A DNA stretch of 64,000 nt. It comes from Amanita rubescens (lineage: Eukaryota > Basidiomycota > Agaricomycetes > Agaricales > Amanitaceae). Below, piece after piece: positions 46,355 through 55,694 of the stretch. The stretch is from contig WION01000006.1 of NCBI GenBank assembly GCA_015039365.1, forward strand, positions 496,001 through 560,000, written 5' to 3'. How positions within the stretch are numbered: position 1 is the stretch's first letter; each line of letters opens with the position of its first letter. Under the pieces are notes generated by a model. That model made no database searches and was not told where the DNA came from. It was given only the letters and a program-made list of their open reading frames with translations. The position numbers and the translations under genes are program-made.

Positions 46355-46751
46355 TGAAACGATCAGAAGAAGGCCGATGCGGAAGTGCGTTCGGCCAAAG
46401 GGGCTTCGGAGGTCAGTCCTGGGGGTGCCTCGGAGGCAGAGAGAGTGCCGAAGACGAAGGTGAACGAGTGGAAGGTGTCCGAAGCACCGAGGAACGAAGG
46501 GAACGGAAGGAATTGAACTCGGAACGAAGCTGGGGTGATAATTCGCTAACTACAACTACGTACACAATGGTATATATACTACGGAGGCATGAGGTGACCA
46601 TGTGACAATTCCTGCACCAAGTCTGAGGCCTGTGCATGCGTCCGAACACAAACGATCATCCTCCAGGGTCGAGTATAGGCTCGGAGTGCTTCGGGGAGCT
46701 TCAGAAGGTTTCGGAGATCGGTTCCAACGTAGCCGGAATCGGCTCGTTACA
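46355..46751 (-). repeat. F2 5' LTR
   Basis: 397 bp; TATATATA box near 46570. Next to it the F primer site TGGAGCCCACCGCGAGG reads leftwards on the minus strand (about 46336-46352). Confidence 0.92.
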
Positions 46752-48764
46752 CCAGAGAGCATCATAAGCCGGAAAACTACGTTAACGCAGACTCCAGGTT
46801 GGACCCAGAAGGGGACGACCTTAGCGACTTGAGATGTTTAGAAGTCGAGGAACTTAGGAACAACATGTCCTTTGCTGAAAGCCTCGACAAGCAAGCTAAA
46901 GACAGGGTAGAACCAAGGACAGTTGAGGCTAGCAACCTTGACTCTCAGACTGGGAAGTGCATTCCTAGTCTCGAATTTAAAACAGAATCCATGAAGGATG
47001 CTTTAAAGAAAGCTCCTGAGCTTTACAAGGAGGACAAGTTCCTTTCGCACATTTTTAAGAACCCTGAGCGATACAACAAGTTCGAGTTATGCAAAGGGAT
47101 TCTCTGGACGACCAACTGTCAAGGCGAAAGCATAATCTGCGCCCCTCAAGGAGTCATCAAAGGGAAGAGCATGCGAGGAAACCTCATAGATGCGTGCCAT
47201 CGTACACTAGGCCATCTTGGAACATGTAAGACATTGGAATACATCCGACATTGGTTCTGGTGGCCTCACATAGCGAAAGACATTGAGGACTTCTGCAAGT
47301 CCTGCGGGCCCTGCCAAGTGTCCAAACTGTCTAAGGAAAGGCCGCCAGGCTGGGTACACACTATGCCCATTCCTAGCTGGCCTTGGGAAAACGTAGGCAT
47401 GGATTTTTCTGGCCCATACCCAGAAGTGGGAGGGTACAATTACATCTTCCTAGTCATGTGCAGAATGACAGGAATGGTCCATGTTATTCCTACCCCTACC
47501 AACATTACGGCCAAGCAAGTAGCTGAGCTGTACGTCAAGGAAATAGTAAGACTTCACGGAATTCCAGAGTCCGTAGTCTCGGACTGCGGCACGAAATTCA
47601 CATCACAGTTCTGGACTGAACTGAGCAGCCTGCTAGGACAGTGGCTCCTAATGTCATCCTCATACATCAGCCAACAGGGGAAATATCTGACAGCATCTGA
47701 CTCTGCTGGAACACTAGTTGTCTGATTGTTTGGTTGGTCTGATCAATGCTGGAACAATTGTTGTCTGACTGCCTGACCATCTGACTATGTCTGACTATGT
47801 CTGACAAGTGTCTGACAGGTGGTCAGACATAGTCAGATGGTCAGGCAGTCAGACAACCAGCATTCCAGCATTGATCAGACCAACCAGACAATCAGACAAC
47901 TAGTGTTCCAGCAGAGTCAGATATTTCCCCTGTTGGCTGATGTACCACCCTCAGACGGACGGATCCTCAGAGCGCGTGATTCAGACCATGTCACAAATCT
48001 TACATGCTCTCGTCTTGGATTACAGGTCCAGCTGGGTGGACCAGCTGCCCCTTGTCGAGTTCACAATGAACTCAGCAGTTCATGAGTCCACCAGTTACGC
48101 TCCATTTGAGCTTAACTATGGTTGGCTTCTGAGGATGACCAGGGGATTTGGCCTTGACATAGCTTGAGGTGGCGTCAGACAGTTTGTCGAGAACATTAAT
48201 GATGTACTTGACAGAACCTTTGACAAACTCTTAACACAATGCACGAGACAAGCAGTCGAGGCGAATAAACACAGACGAGAGGGTCAAGCCTTCAACGAAG
48301 GAGACATGATACTTCTCTCATCTAAAAACATTAATTTGCTGAAGGGACAATCTCACAAACTGTTCCCTAAAAGCCTAGGGCCCTATAAGGTCCTACAGGC
48401 TAATCCGAGGACCTCCTCTTACAAGATCGAGCTTCCGCCCAATCTAAAGGCAAGACACATCCATGACATTTTTCACGAGAGCGTATTACGCCCGTACGTC
48501 GTGAATGACCATAATAAATTTCCCAAACGCGAAACCCACGTTCACATAGAAATCGGCAATGATCCTGAGCATGAATGGGTTGTTCGCACCTTTGAAGACC
48601 ACTGCTGGGCACCTGGGTTGAAGTTCCTGGTACAATGGGAACTGGGTGACACCACTTGGGAGCCATTAAAAGTCGTCGCTGAGCTAGAGGCTCTCAACGA
48701 CTATCTAGAGCTTGAAGGGGTTGATGATCCCCATAAGCTGCACCGTAAAGAACGTGGCTATTAG
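46752..48764 (+). pseudogene. Gypsy D integrase and chromodomain-like end
   Basis: After a linker (NADSRLDPEGDDLSDL) the HHCC zinc domain is HRTLGHLGTCKTLEY...CKSCGPCQVSK (about 47200-47330). Catalytic DDE residues lie in VGMDFSGPYP, VSDCGTKFTSQF and, beyond the hairpin MITE, HPQTDGSSERVIQTM. A TGA at about 48164 sits where ARGGVRQF is expected. The C-terminal region includes EGDMILLSSKNI and SHKLFPKSLGPYKVL, then a chromodomain-like block (LKFLVQWELGDTTWEPLKVV). The chromodomain would guide integration to heterochromatin. Confidence 0.88.
47665..47942. mobile_element. 278 bp hairpin MITE in gypsy D integrase
   Basis: Almost the whole element is an inverted repeat: the left arm starts CATCAGCCAACAGGGGAAAT and the right arm ends with its reverse complement, meeting near 47810. 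TA is duplicated at 47663-47664 and 47943-47944. Removing the insert and one TA restores SSYHPQTDG in the integrase. TA duplication suits Tc1/mariner, but the CATCAGC end resembles the element at 22508, which uses TT. Confidence 0.9.
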
Positions 48765-48935
48765 ACGACGCATACATCTTCTGTGTACATATAATAGTAG
48801 GCGCCACAGATAGTGCCTGTAAATGTTAATAATCTGTATCGCCACCAGATTGAAACCCAAATCGGAGTTGAATGAACTCTAAATGGAGATTTAAACTCAG
48901 TTTATGTTCCCACACACAAGTTCTTTGACACCATC

Positions 48936-50879
48936 ATGTCAGGACTAAACCGCGAAACCCGTGATCGCTCAAGACAGGAGAACGAACAGGATGCCTTCTC
49001 AAGGCGCCCTTCGTCCTTGTCTCGTACGGGGCCGCAAGGCTCTTACTTGCTGAATGCCCAGGACATGCCAGACGTGTTGTCCTTCTTCACCCAGTTAATT
49101 CCGGACTGGGTGATTGATCCGACGATACATCTTCCCACCCACCCGCGGCAGTGCGTTGACTATGCCCAGTACGCCAAGCATGTTCAAGAATACGTCAGTG
49201 GTGGTGCCATCACCATCTTCATCAATAAGATGAAGGAGCACTGGAGAGAAATACTCCGTGAGGAGCATCGTAAACGAGAAGATGAGGCTTACGAAGCCAG
49301 TCTATACAAGGGCCGTTGAGAAGTCAAGCTAGTCAAAGAAGAACTCAGTGTGGAGAACCGTCAAGGTCGATCTCTCGAACAAGAGATTGACGACCTAAGG
49401 AGCATAATTGATGAGCTCAAGGCCGACAGCACTCACACTAGTGGGGGAGGGTCCCGCAAGGGCAAAAGACCAGTTAGGTCTCACTCTCACTCCCCACGCT
49501 GTGACATGAGGCATCATTCCCGCTCCCTCTCACCCCCAGTTTACAACAATAGCAAATGCAAGGCAGAGCCCATAAGGTCTCCACCTATCAGCAAGAAAAC
49601 GAAAGCAAGAGATTGGTATCCCTCAGACCCCGATGACACAGATGCCATTCGCGATGAATGCGCTGAGCCTTCATCTCCCAGTTCAAACGAGGATTGGGAA
49701 TACAAGGAGACCATCGCCAGGTCCATCAGCGAGTACACTAGGGAATCCAAACGAGCCAAAGGGGAGAGTTTTGCTTCCTCTTCGGCTGCCATTACTCCAC
49801 AAGTTCCGGACTATGGCCTTGACAAGGTGCGAGCGTTCAGAACTGGTACAAGAAGACCGGGAGCAGGCCAGAGGCCACCAGGCGACATGGAGTCGTTTTT
49901 GGACGATCCGGCTACTTTCAGCCTAGACCGCTCCTACAAAGGCACTTTCCTCTCCAAGTGGGGACATGCCTGCCTTAAACTGGACTCCCCATGGAATGGA
50001 GATGCAGCCCCTATATGGATCACAATTAAACCACAGCTGTGGTTCTGGACCGCCGGATAACCATATCAGTTCACCCGGGAAGCATCAATTATACCTTTCG
50101 ACCAACGATCATTAGCTCAGCGCTAGCTGGTATGGGAAGCGACCAAGGCGGAGGCACTCCCTCGCCTAGATGCGACTGCTGAACCCAACGTGATGCAGTT
50201 AGCGTCTCTAGGCGAACTCCCAGAGGTTATACGCTGATGCCCTGATGGGCGATTCAATGTCCAGGACCTCACGGCATGGTTATTCCTTACCATGACGCAA
50301 CCAGAAGCCATTGAAGGCACAGTTAGCTGGTTCTGGGACCTAGCCTGCTGGATGTTCTTGCATCTCGGGTGGTTCGAGAGCCTTGTCTCTGACTTCATCA
50401 GTCAAGACGGATGCCCACAAAGCTATTCACCCACACGCTTCGTGCACCAGGGAGAATTCAAGGTCGTGAACCTAGCAAAGCACTTTCATGGTTGCGGAAT
50501 GACTCCAAGACTAGTGAGCTCTGTCTTTAGAGATTTCACGAAAGCATACCTCAAACACTACCCTTCTGCTACAGAGCCAAATTGGGCCTCAGTACCTACC
50601 CCTCAACCGCGCGTAACCCAGCGGACTCCAAACCAGATAAAAAGGGAGAAGGAAAAACAGGCTAAGGCAGCTAAGAAAGTGGCCACCTCCAGAAAGCTCG
50701 AAGACCAAATTGAGCCATTGACCTCAGCTGGAGCGTCTGATGCCCTGGCTTTAAACAAAGCACCTTCCACTGGGATTCCGCCCGATGGTGACGTTGAAAT
50801 GACGGCAGAGGTGAATCCGAATGACAGCCGCGAAACGCCTATCAATACTCTGCACTACTCGCCCATGGGTCCCACGTGA
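48936..50879 (+). pseudogene. Gypsy D ORF3: long post-pol protein
   Basis: One frame of 647 codons from MSGLNRETRDRSRQ, separate from pol by 171 nt. Internal stops: TGA near 49317 and 50235, TAA at 50058-50060, TAG near 50124. The N-terminal part has SYLLNAQDMPDVLSFFTQL and a helical region, then a coiled-coil candidate (EQEIDDLRSIIDELKAD), a Ser/Arg/His-rich stretch, and a hydrophobic, Trp-rich C-terminal domain (TVSWFWDLACWMFLHLGW). The tail is basic (KREKEKQAKAAKK). I recognise no family and see no zinc knuckle. Its place matches ORF3 of gypsies B and C but I see no sequence similarity. Confidence 0.6.
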
Positions 50880-50960
50880 CCTACAGGAAGTCTTCGTCGA
50901 CCAGAAGGGATCACTCTCTTCTTTCAAGATCTACCCTTAGGTTGATCTAGTTGGGGAGGG

Positions 50961-51195
50961 TGTAACGGGTATATATCACTTAGCATAACTATGTATTGTA
51001 CATACTACCTCGGACCGTGACTTAGTCGTGATGCGCGTCTACATAATGCACGTCAAAACATTATATAAGCAACTTACCTTTACCTTACTACCTAACCAAT
51101 ATACTCAGTTCAGTGTAGTGCAGGTTCATAATGTTCTAAGCACTTAAGCACGACTTTCAAGTCGAGCTTTTGAGTATAACCGTAACTCCGTTACA
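50961..51195 (+). repeat. Gypsy D 3' LTR
   Basis: 235 bp, preceded by TTGGGGAGGG; TATATAAGC box near 51062. Confidence 0.93.
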
Positions 51196-51295
51196 ATATG
51201 TTAGTAACATGGATGTTATTAACTTGTTACAAACATGCTGTTAAATAGTCTCCGTGATGCTGGATAATAAGTAACCAGTTACTAACATGTGGGAT

Positions 51296-52772
51296 AGACC
51301 TTTCTCACACTGTTACCACCACCATCCCAGTTCTAAACGACCCATCCACTGACATCTAACAACCCCCCTGACTCTAAAGGGATGCCCCAGGATAAGGGCA
51401 CCCAGCGGCCCCGTTTGAGGGTCAACTATGTACACATCGCTGAAGATCCCACTGCCACGGCAGGGAATCAAATCTTAGCTCTACTACAACATGCGGACAC
51501 ACTCTTGCGTGGTCTGCAAGACTCTCCTGGCTTTAGCAGCCAACCCATCCAGGACTTCTTCAGCCAGCCAGGAAGGGCGCTATGGCAGCCATTGATTCAC
51601 AGGAACAGCGCACCTGCGGAAAAGGACAGTGACCGGCCGGCGGCCCAAAGCTCTTCGGAGCTAAAGGGACTTGCCAAGCAGGTCCAGGCCATTAATTCCA
51701 AGCTAGGGGCGCTACAGGCTCACCTACAGAAGAAACCCAAGTCATACGCAGACGTCTACCAAAAACCCCCGAGAACCCAACACACATGCACAGCTGGTCC
51801 TGGTCCCCCAGGTGCCAGCTGACCTGGCTACTGATGTCGGCAGCCTTTGCAATCTGATCAATGTGGCATTAGCCGATCCAGTCACACTCTCTGCCAAGTC
51901 AGGTGGTAAGATGCCATTACCACCCATCCCGTCCACAGTCCGCCTGTCTGCGGTGAATAGGACGGCAAAAGGCAATTATGTGCTCATTGGCGGCCCACAG
52001 ATTATGGCACAACAGCTAACCGATGCCCTACCCTATATCAAGCCGGTTTTTGAAGGAGCAGGATATCCTGTGGAGGCCTTTACAGGTACCAAATGGAGAT
52101 GTGTATGCATCAATGGGGTTCCAACCCCGGAGACAGGTCCAGCATACACGCCGGGAGATATAGCAGAGCAACTAACAACAAACAACCTCTGGGCAAAACA
52201 GCTACGTATGCCAATAAAGCCTTACTGGATCCGACCGCCATCAGCCATCGAACCAGGCCACAGGTCTACAGTGGTTCTGACATTCGAGGATGAAGACGGC
52301 AGGGCCCAGCAAGGGGTTTTACGCCAAAGGAAAGCTTTCCTGTTCGGACGAAGCTGTACCATGCACGCATGGTCAGACAAGAAGCCAACCAGAAAGGATG
52401 GTAAAGCGACCACCCCCGTCAACCCCGCCGCCTCTTCAAGTAACATGGCACAAGGTGCCAGTGGGCGCCAGACCGCACGGATGGATACATCTTGACGTGT
52501 CCCGGCGTTACGCAACTGTAGTATAGGTGCTCTGGCTGTCTGCTCAGTCCTGTTTAGTTACAGGTTCCCTACCGCCTCCCTTTTGGACTTACCTATTTCT
52601 TACAGCAGGCCCGGCTCTTTGAGTTCGAGGCTTCTTAGCAGATGAAGATGACATAACCCACGTAGATGACACACACTAGTTAACCTGTACGATCATATAT
52701 GCCCTACCATGTGTCTAGCACCACATGGCCTAAACAAGGTTTTAAAAAAATTAAAAAAATTAAAAAACACTG
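51296..52772 (+). mobile_element. Tad-like LINE with ORF1 only
   Basis: Flanked by TGTGGGAT at 51288-51295 and 52773-52780, in hAT sequence. It begins with a 5' UTR (AGACCTTTCTCACACTGTTACC), continues with ORF1, and ends in an A-rich tail (TTTTAAAAAAATTAAAAAAATT...). ORF2 (endonuclease and RT) is missing, so this is an internally deleted copy, mobilised in trans. A related 5' end is found at 63660-63820. Confidence 0.75.
51382..52495 (+). pseudogene. LINE ORF1 (gag-like), one frameshift
   Basis: Starts MPQDKGTQRPRLRVNYVHIA after the 5' UTR. A frameshift near 51780-51810 separates the N-terminal part (Ser/Gln-rich, SYADVYQKPP near its end) from the C-terminal part (51812-52495). The latter has the layout of Tad-type ORF1: AVNRTAKGNYVLIGGP, an AFTGTKWRCVCINGVPT block and PYWIRPPSAIEPGHRST. 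No CCHC knuckles are visible before the stop at 52495. The protein would bind LINE RNA. Confidence 0.65.
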
Positions 52773-52800
52773 TGTGGGATAATAAGTCACTGAGCCCTAT

Positions 52801-53404
52801 TGATGGGTGTTCATCTTAGAATCCAACAGCAGAAAAAAGGCACGCTTAGTTGCCAAAGGATTTTCTCAAAGACCTGGAATTGATTACAATGAAACTTTTT
52901 CACCAGTGGCTCGATATGAGACCATTCACCTTCTATCCACCATTACAGTGCTAGAAAACTGGGATATAGAAGCACTTGATGTAAAGACTGTCTTTTTATA
53001 CAGAGATCTTGAAGTGGATGTATACATCAATGGTATTTATACCAGAAAAGATAACAAATCTATTATAGTTATTGTACTATATGTAGATGATATACTTTTC
53101 ATGGGATCTAATTCTCTAGAAGTTAAAAAGGCCAAAGATGCTTTTATGAAACTTTGGGAATGTTCTGATCTTGGTAAAGTAAAAGAATATCTTGGTATGA
53201 GAGTCAATTACAATAAGGAAATGAAAACCCTTATTATTGACCAAGAAGATTATGCCAAGAAAATAGTTAAGCATTTTGGACAAGAAAACACAAAGCCAAC
53301 TCGTACAGCACTCCCTGCTGGTTATGTACCAGTACCTAATGATAAACAGGCTTCTCCTGGAACAATATTCTTCTTTCAACAAATAATAGGATCATTGTTA
53401 TATC
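52801..53404 (+). pseudogene. Copia reverse transcriptase, second part
   Basis: Starts inside the hAT target duplication (TGATGGGTGTTCATC) as WVFILESNS, then KARLVAKGFSQRPGIDY, NETFSPVARYETI and DVKTVFLY. An internal deletion jumps to IVLYVDDILFMGS (YVDD active site), leaving out about 80 residues usually found between. LGKVKEYLGMRV and a proline-rich end follow. Interrupted at GSLLYL by gypsy B and resumed at 61883. Confidence 0.88.
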
Positions 53405-53834
53405 TGTTACAAACATACGTCATGGCCTATCCTTTTTATCTTATCACTTCCGTTATCTCTCCTACGTCACTGTTTGCATATGCGTTCCTTCTGGAACATT
53501 CATCGTTTATCATATGCTATTCCATTTATCACATGCATGTCGATTATCACATGTAAACCGTTTCATTATCACATGCAACCATTTCATTATCACATGCATT
53601 CTTACTTACTATATTTGCGTATATACCTTGTACTATATAAACTACGCAAATATACAACTAGACCTCAGTCTAGTTTTAACAGTCAAAATCTGTCTCGTTA
53701 TCGTCTAAGCTCCCTTGAGGACTTATCCGATAACACTCTTATTCTTTGAACGTTCTTAAGTACTGGAATTCCCTTGAGGAACCTACGGTACCTGATAAGC
53801 TTGACTTACAATCAGTGAACGAACAAATGTAACA
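53405..53834 (+). repeat. Gypsy B 5' LTR
   Basis: 430 bp, TGTTACAAAC...ATGTAACA, TATATAA box at 53634. Contains tandem TTTATCACATG-type repeats upstream of the box (53500-53600). Confidence 0.95.
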
Positions 53835-53835
53835 A

Positions 53836-53847
53836 TAAAACTAGACT
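53836..53847 (+). promoter_or_regulatory. Gypsy B self-priming primer-binding site
   Basis: TAAAACTAGACT, one base after the LTR, is the exact reverse complement of AGTCTAGTTTTA in the LTR (53667-53678), which starts 33 nt downstream of the TATATAA box. Confidence 0.77.
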
Positions 53848-53952
53848 CCTCTCCAAGCACGATAGCTTTAACGCTCTCACCTCCCATCATTCACCATTGC
53901 TCCACGACAATCTAAAAGTACCCCTCCGAATAACGCCAAACGAAACCCCCTT

Positions 53953-55674
53953 AACCATCTCTATTATCTCGACGAACATTCCATTCATTGGGATAAACGA
54001 GAAAACGGCTGGTGTTATACCGCTTCAGGAAAACCCGTACCAGGTCACCAGTTTTGGGTAAAACAAAAACTTGGAAGACCGCCAAATCAGTCCTTCCCAT
54101 TCGAAGGAGGATTATACCTAAACGAACGCAAACTTGCCTTCCACGAAGGCAGTAAACGTTGGTACGCCACCGAATCGGAAACAGGAGAAGAACCATACTT
54201 TATTAGAGACGAATATTTCGAAGGAGAACCCTTCGTAGGAGGAAAAGAGGAGTTATCACGAACCGCGCTACAACGTTGGAAGAAAGCAAACAAACCAGAG
54301 ACCATAACCACTAGTCAAGAAACTCCCGTCGCCTCACCACACATTCATTACAGAGAAAGCGCCGAACCGTCAGGAGAGTCCGATAAAGAAGACGATAAAG
54401 ATTCCCTCTCTGAACAAGAGAAAGAAGAAGAATCCCAGGACAAACTTGAATACGCACCTGGAACCGAAGACGTTGTTATACCCACAGTTGAACAACGAGT
54501 TGAAGACGAAACCTCAGCTCAACTTATCGCTTCCTTATCCCTTGTAACCGAATCAAAACTCGAAGCTACCCGACCTGCACCATTACCCCCTGTTACTTTC
54601 CCATATTTGTTTACCCCACCAATCAATCCATTTCCCTCTAGGAAAGGAAAAGAATGAGATATGAGTGGATCAGGACCCCGGACCGAACCAAGGTCAGATC
54701 TACCGAAGATCAAACCTCCTAAACCATTCGAAGGAGATCGAAAATATCTCAATCCTTTCATAGCAAAAGCCAAATTATTCATGAAAATGAATAAAATGAC
54801 GGATGCCCAAGATAAGATACAGTTCATTATGTATCATATTGACGGCAACGCTCAACAATGGCGCGACAACAAAATAACTGAATACGACGCCGAAACGACA
54901 AAATACGCCGACTATAACGCTTTTATTAAGGAACTGAAAGAAGATTGGGGACAAGTAGACGAAGCAGGACTAGCCATGCACAGATTACTCACATGGAGAA
55001 AACTCCCGAAGCAATCAATTAATCAATATATCGCACGCGTCGATCGAGACATCAATTTAGCCAAAATCACTGATGATACGACGAAATGTCATCTCCTAGT
55101 TTCGGGATTACCAAACACATTACGAGAAAAACTACGACTAGGAGGTGCCCCGACAACCTATAAATCATTACGAACTCGTATCCTTGACATAGAAGTGGCA
55201 AACACTTTATTTTCCACTTTTGGCCAAGTCAAAGAATTTGATGATAAAATGGAAGTCGATGAGGCTGTATTAGAATTAAATCGACAAACACGACGGATGC
55301 AAATTGCGGAAACCTCCACGGATTGGGTAAAAACCGCTATATGTTATGGATGCGGAAATACAGGACACTTAATATCCGACTGCCCTAATCCCAAGAAGAA
55401 ACGACAAAACCTTGGGAACTCACGAGGAAGGGCAGCGCCGAAAGGATGATTTCGAGGAAAACCATGCGGACGAAACAATAACCGCAACAAAGGGAAAGGA
55501 AAAGGAAAAAGAATCAGAGCGCTGGATGCGGATAGCGGTGAAGACGACAGTGGATCGTCAAGTGAAGAATCCGACAGTGAAAATGACGAAGACCAGAGAA
55601 TCGCCGTCATACGAGAAATGGCAAAAACATTACCACGCAGCGCCCGCCGAAAACTGAACAAGAAGGGTTTTTAG
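53953..55674 (+). pseudogene. Gypsy B gag
   Basis: The open frame covers an N-terminal domain (FWVKQKLGRPPNQSFPF, LYLNERKLAFH, RWYATE, DEYF) shared with gypsy C, an acidic linker, TGA at 54655-54657, then MSGSGPRTEPRSDLPKIKPP, capsid (NAQQWRDNK, EDWGQVDEAG) and the knuckle CYGCGNTGHLISDC, TGA at 55447-55449, and a basic then acidic tail to TAG at 55672. A start codon upstream of 53953 was not found; translation could also begin at 54661. Both TGAs fit former CGA Arg codons. Confidence 0.8.
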
Positions 55675-55694
55675 AACGAGACGATGATGAATCA

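Larger units (their letters stand above)
44126..46751 (-). mobile_element. F2: second gag-only LTR retrotransposon, inverted
   Basis: Same family as F1 in opposite orientation. LTRs 44126-44522 and 46355-46751, each 397 bp, differ at six positions, all CpG transitions. Flanks CCGG (44122-44125) and CCAG (46752-46755) fit a 4 bp duplication with one CpG transition. Removing it joins gypsy D in frame (DEPREHHKPENYVNADS). Confidence 0.92.
34764..51195 (+). mobile_element. Gypsy D: Ty3/gypsy element with long post-pol ORF, host to five insertions
   Basis: 235 bp LTRs (TGTAA[T/C]GGGTATATATC...CTCCGTTACA), duplication ATATG at 34759-34763 and 51196-51200, polypurine tract TTGGGGAGGG before the 3' LTR. 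The LTRs differ at about eight positions, six of them CpG transitions. Coding order: gag, protease, RT, RNase H, integrase, chromodomain-like end, then ORF3. gag and pol appear to share one frame once insertions are removed, so a single polyprotein is likely. Insertions are a solo LTR, a GGACCGG-rich block, two F elements and a hairpin MITE. Confidence 0.93.
18388..52800 (+). mobile_element. hAT transposon inserted in copia RT, itself host to four insertions
   Basis: The 8 bp duplication TGATGGGT lies at 18380-18387 and 52801-52808. Ends are AAGGCATGGTGACT at the left and AGTCACTGAGCCCTAT at the right, an imperfect inverted repeat sharing GTGACT. Subterminal TTAGTAACATG motifs recur near both ends. 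Removing one duplication and the element restores copia RT (KC-WVFILESNS). Of the 34.4 kb span, only about 3.5 kb is hAT; the rest is gypsy C, a 2.8 kb insert, gypsy D and a LINE. A transposase is encoded at 29248-34679. Confidence 0.82.

Noticed and set aside
39875..46649. Small frames beginning MFGRMHRPRT and MKKGRRGM in several copies
   Set aside because: They lie in F LTRs or antisense to F leaders and recur only because the LTRs recur.
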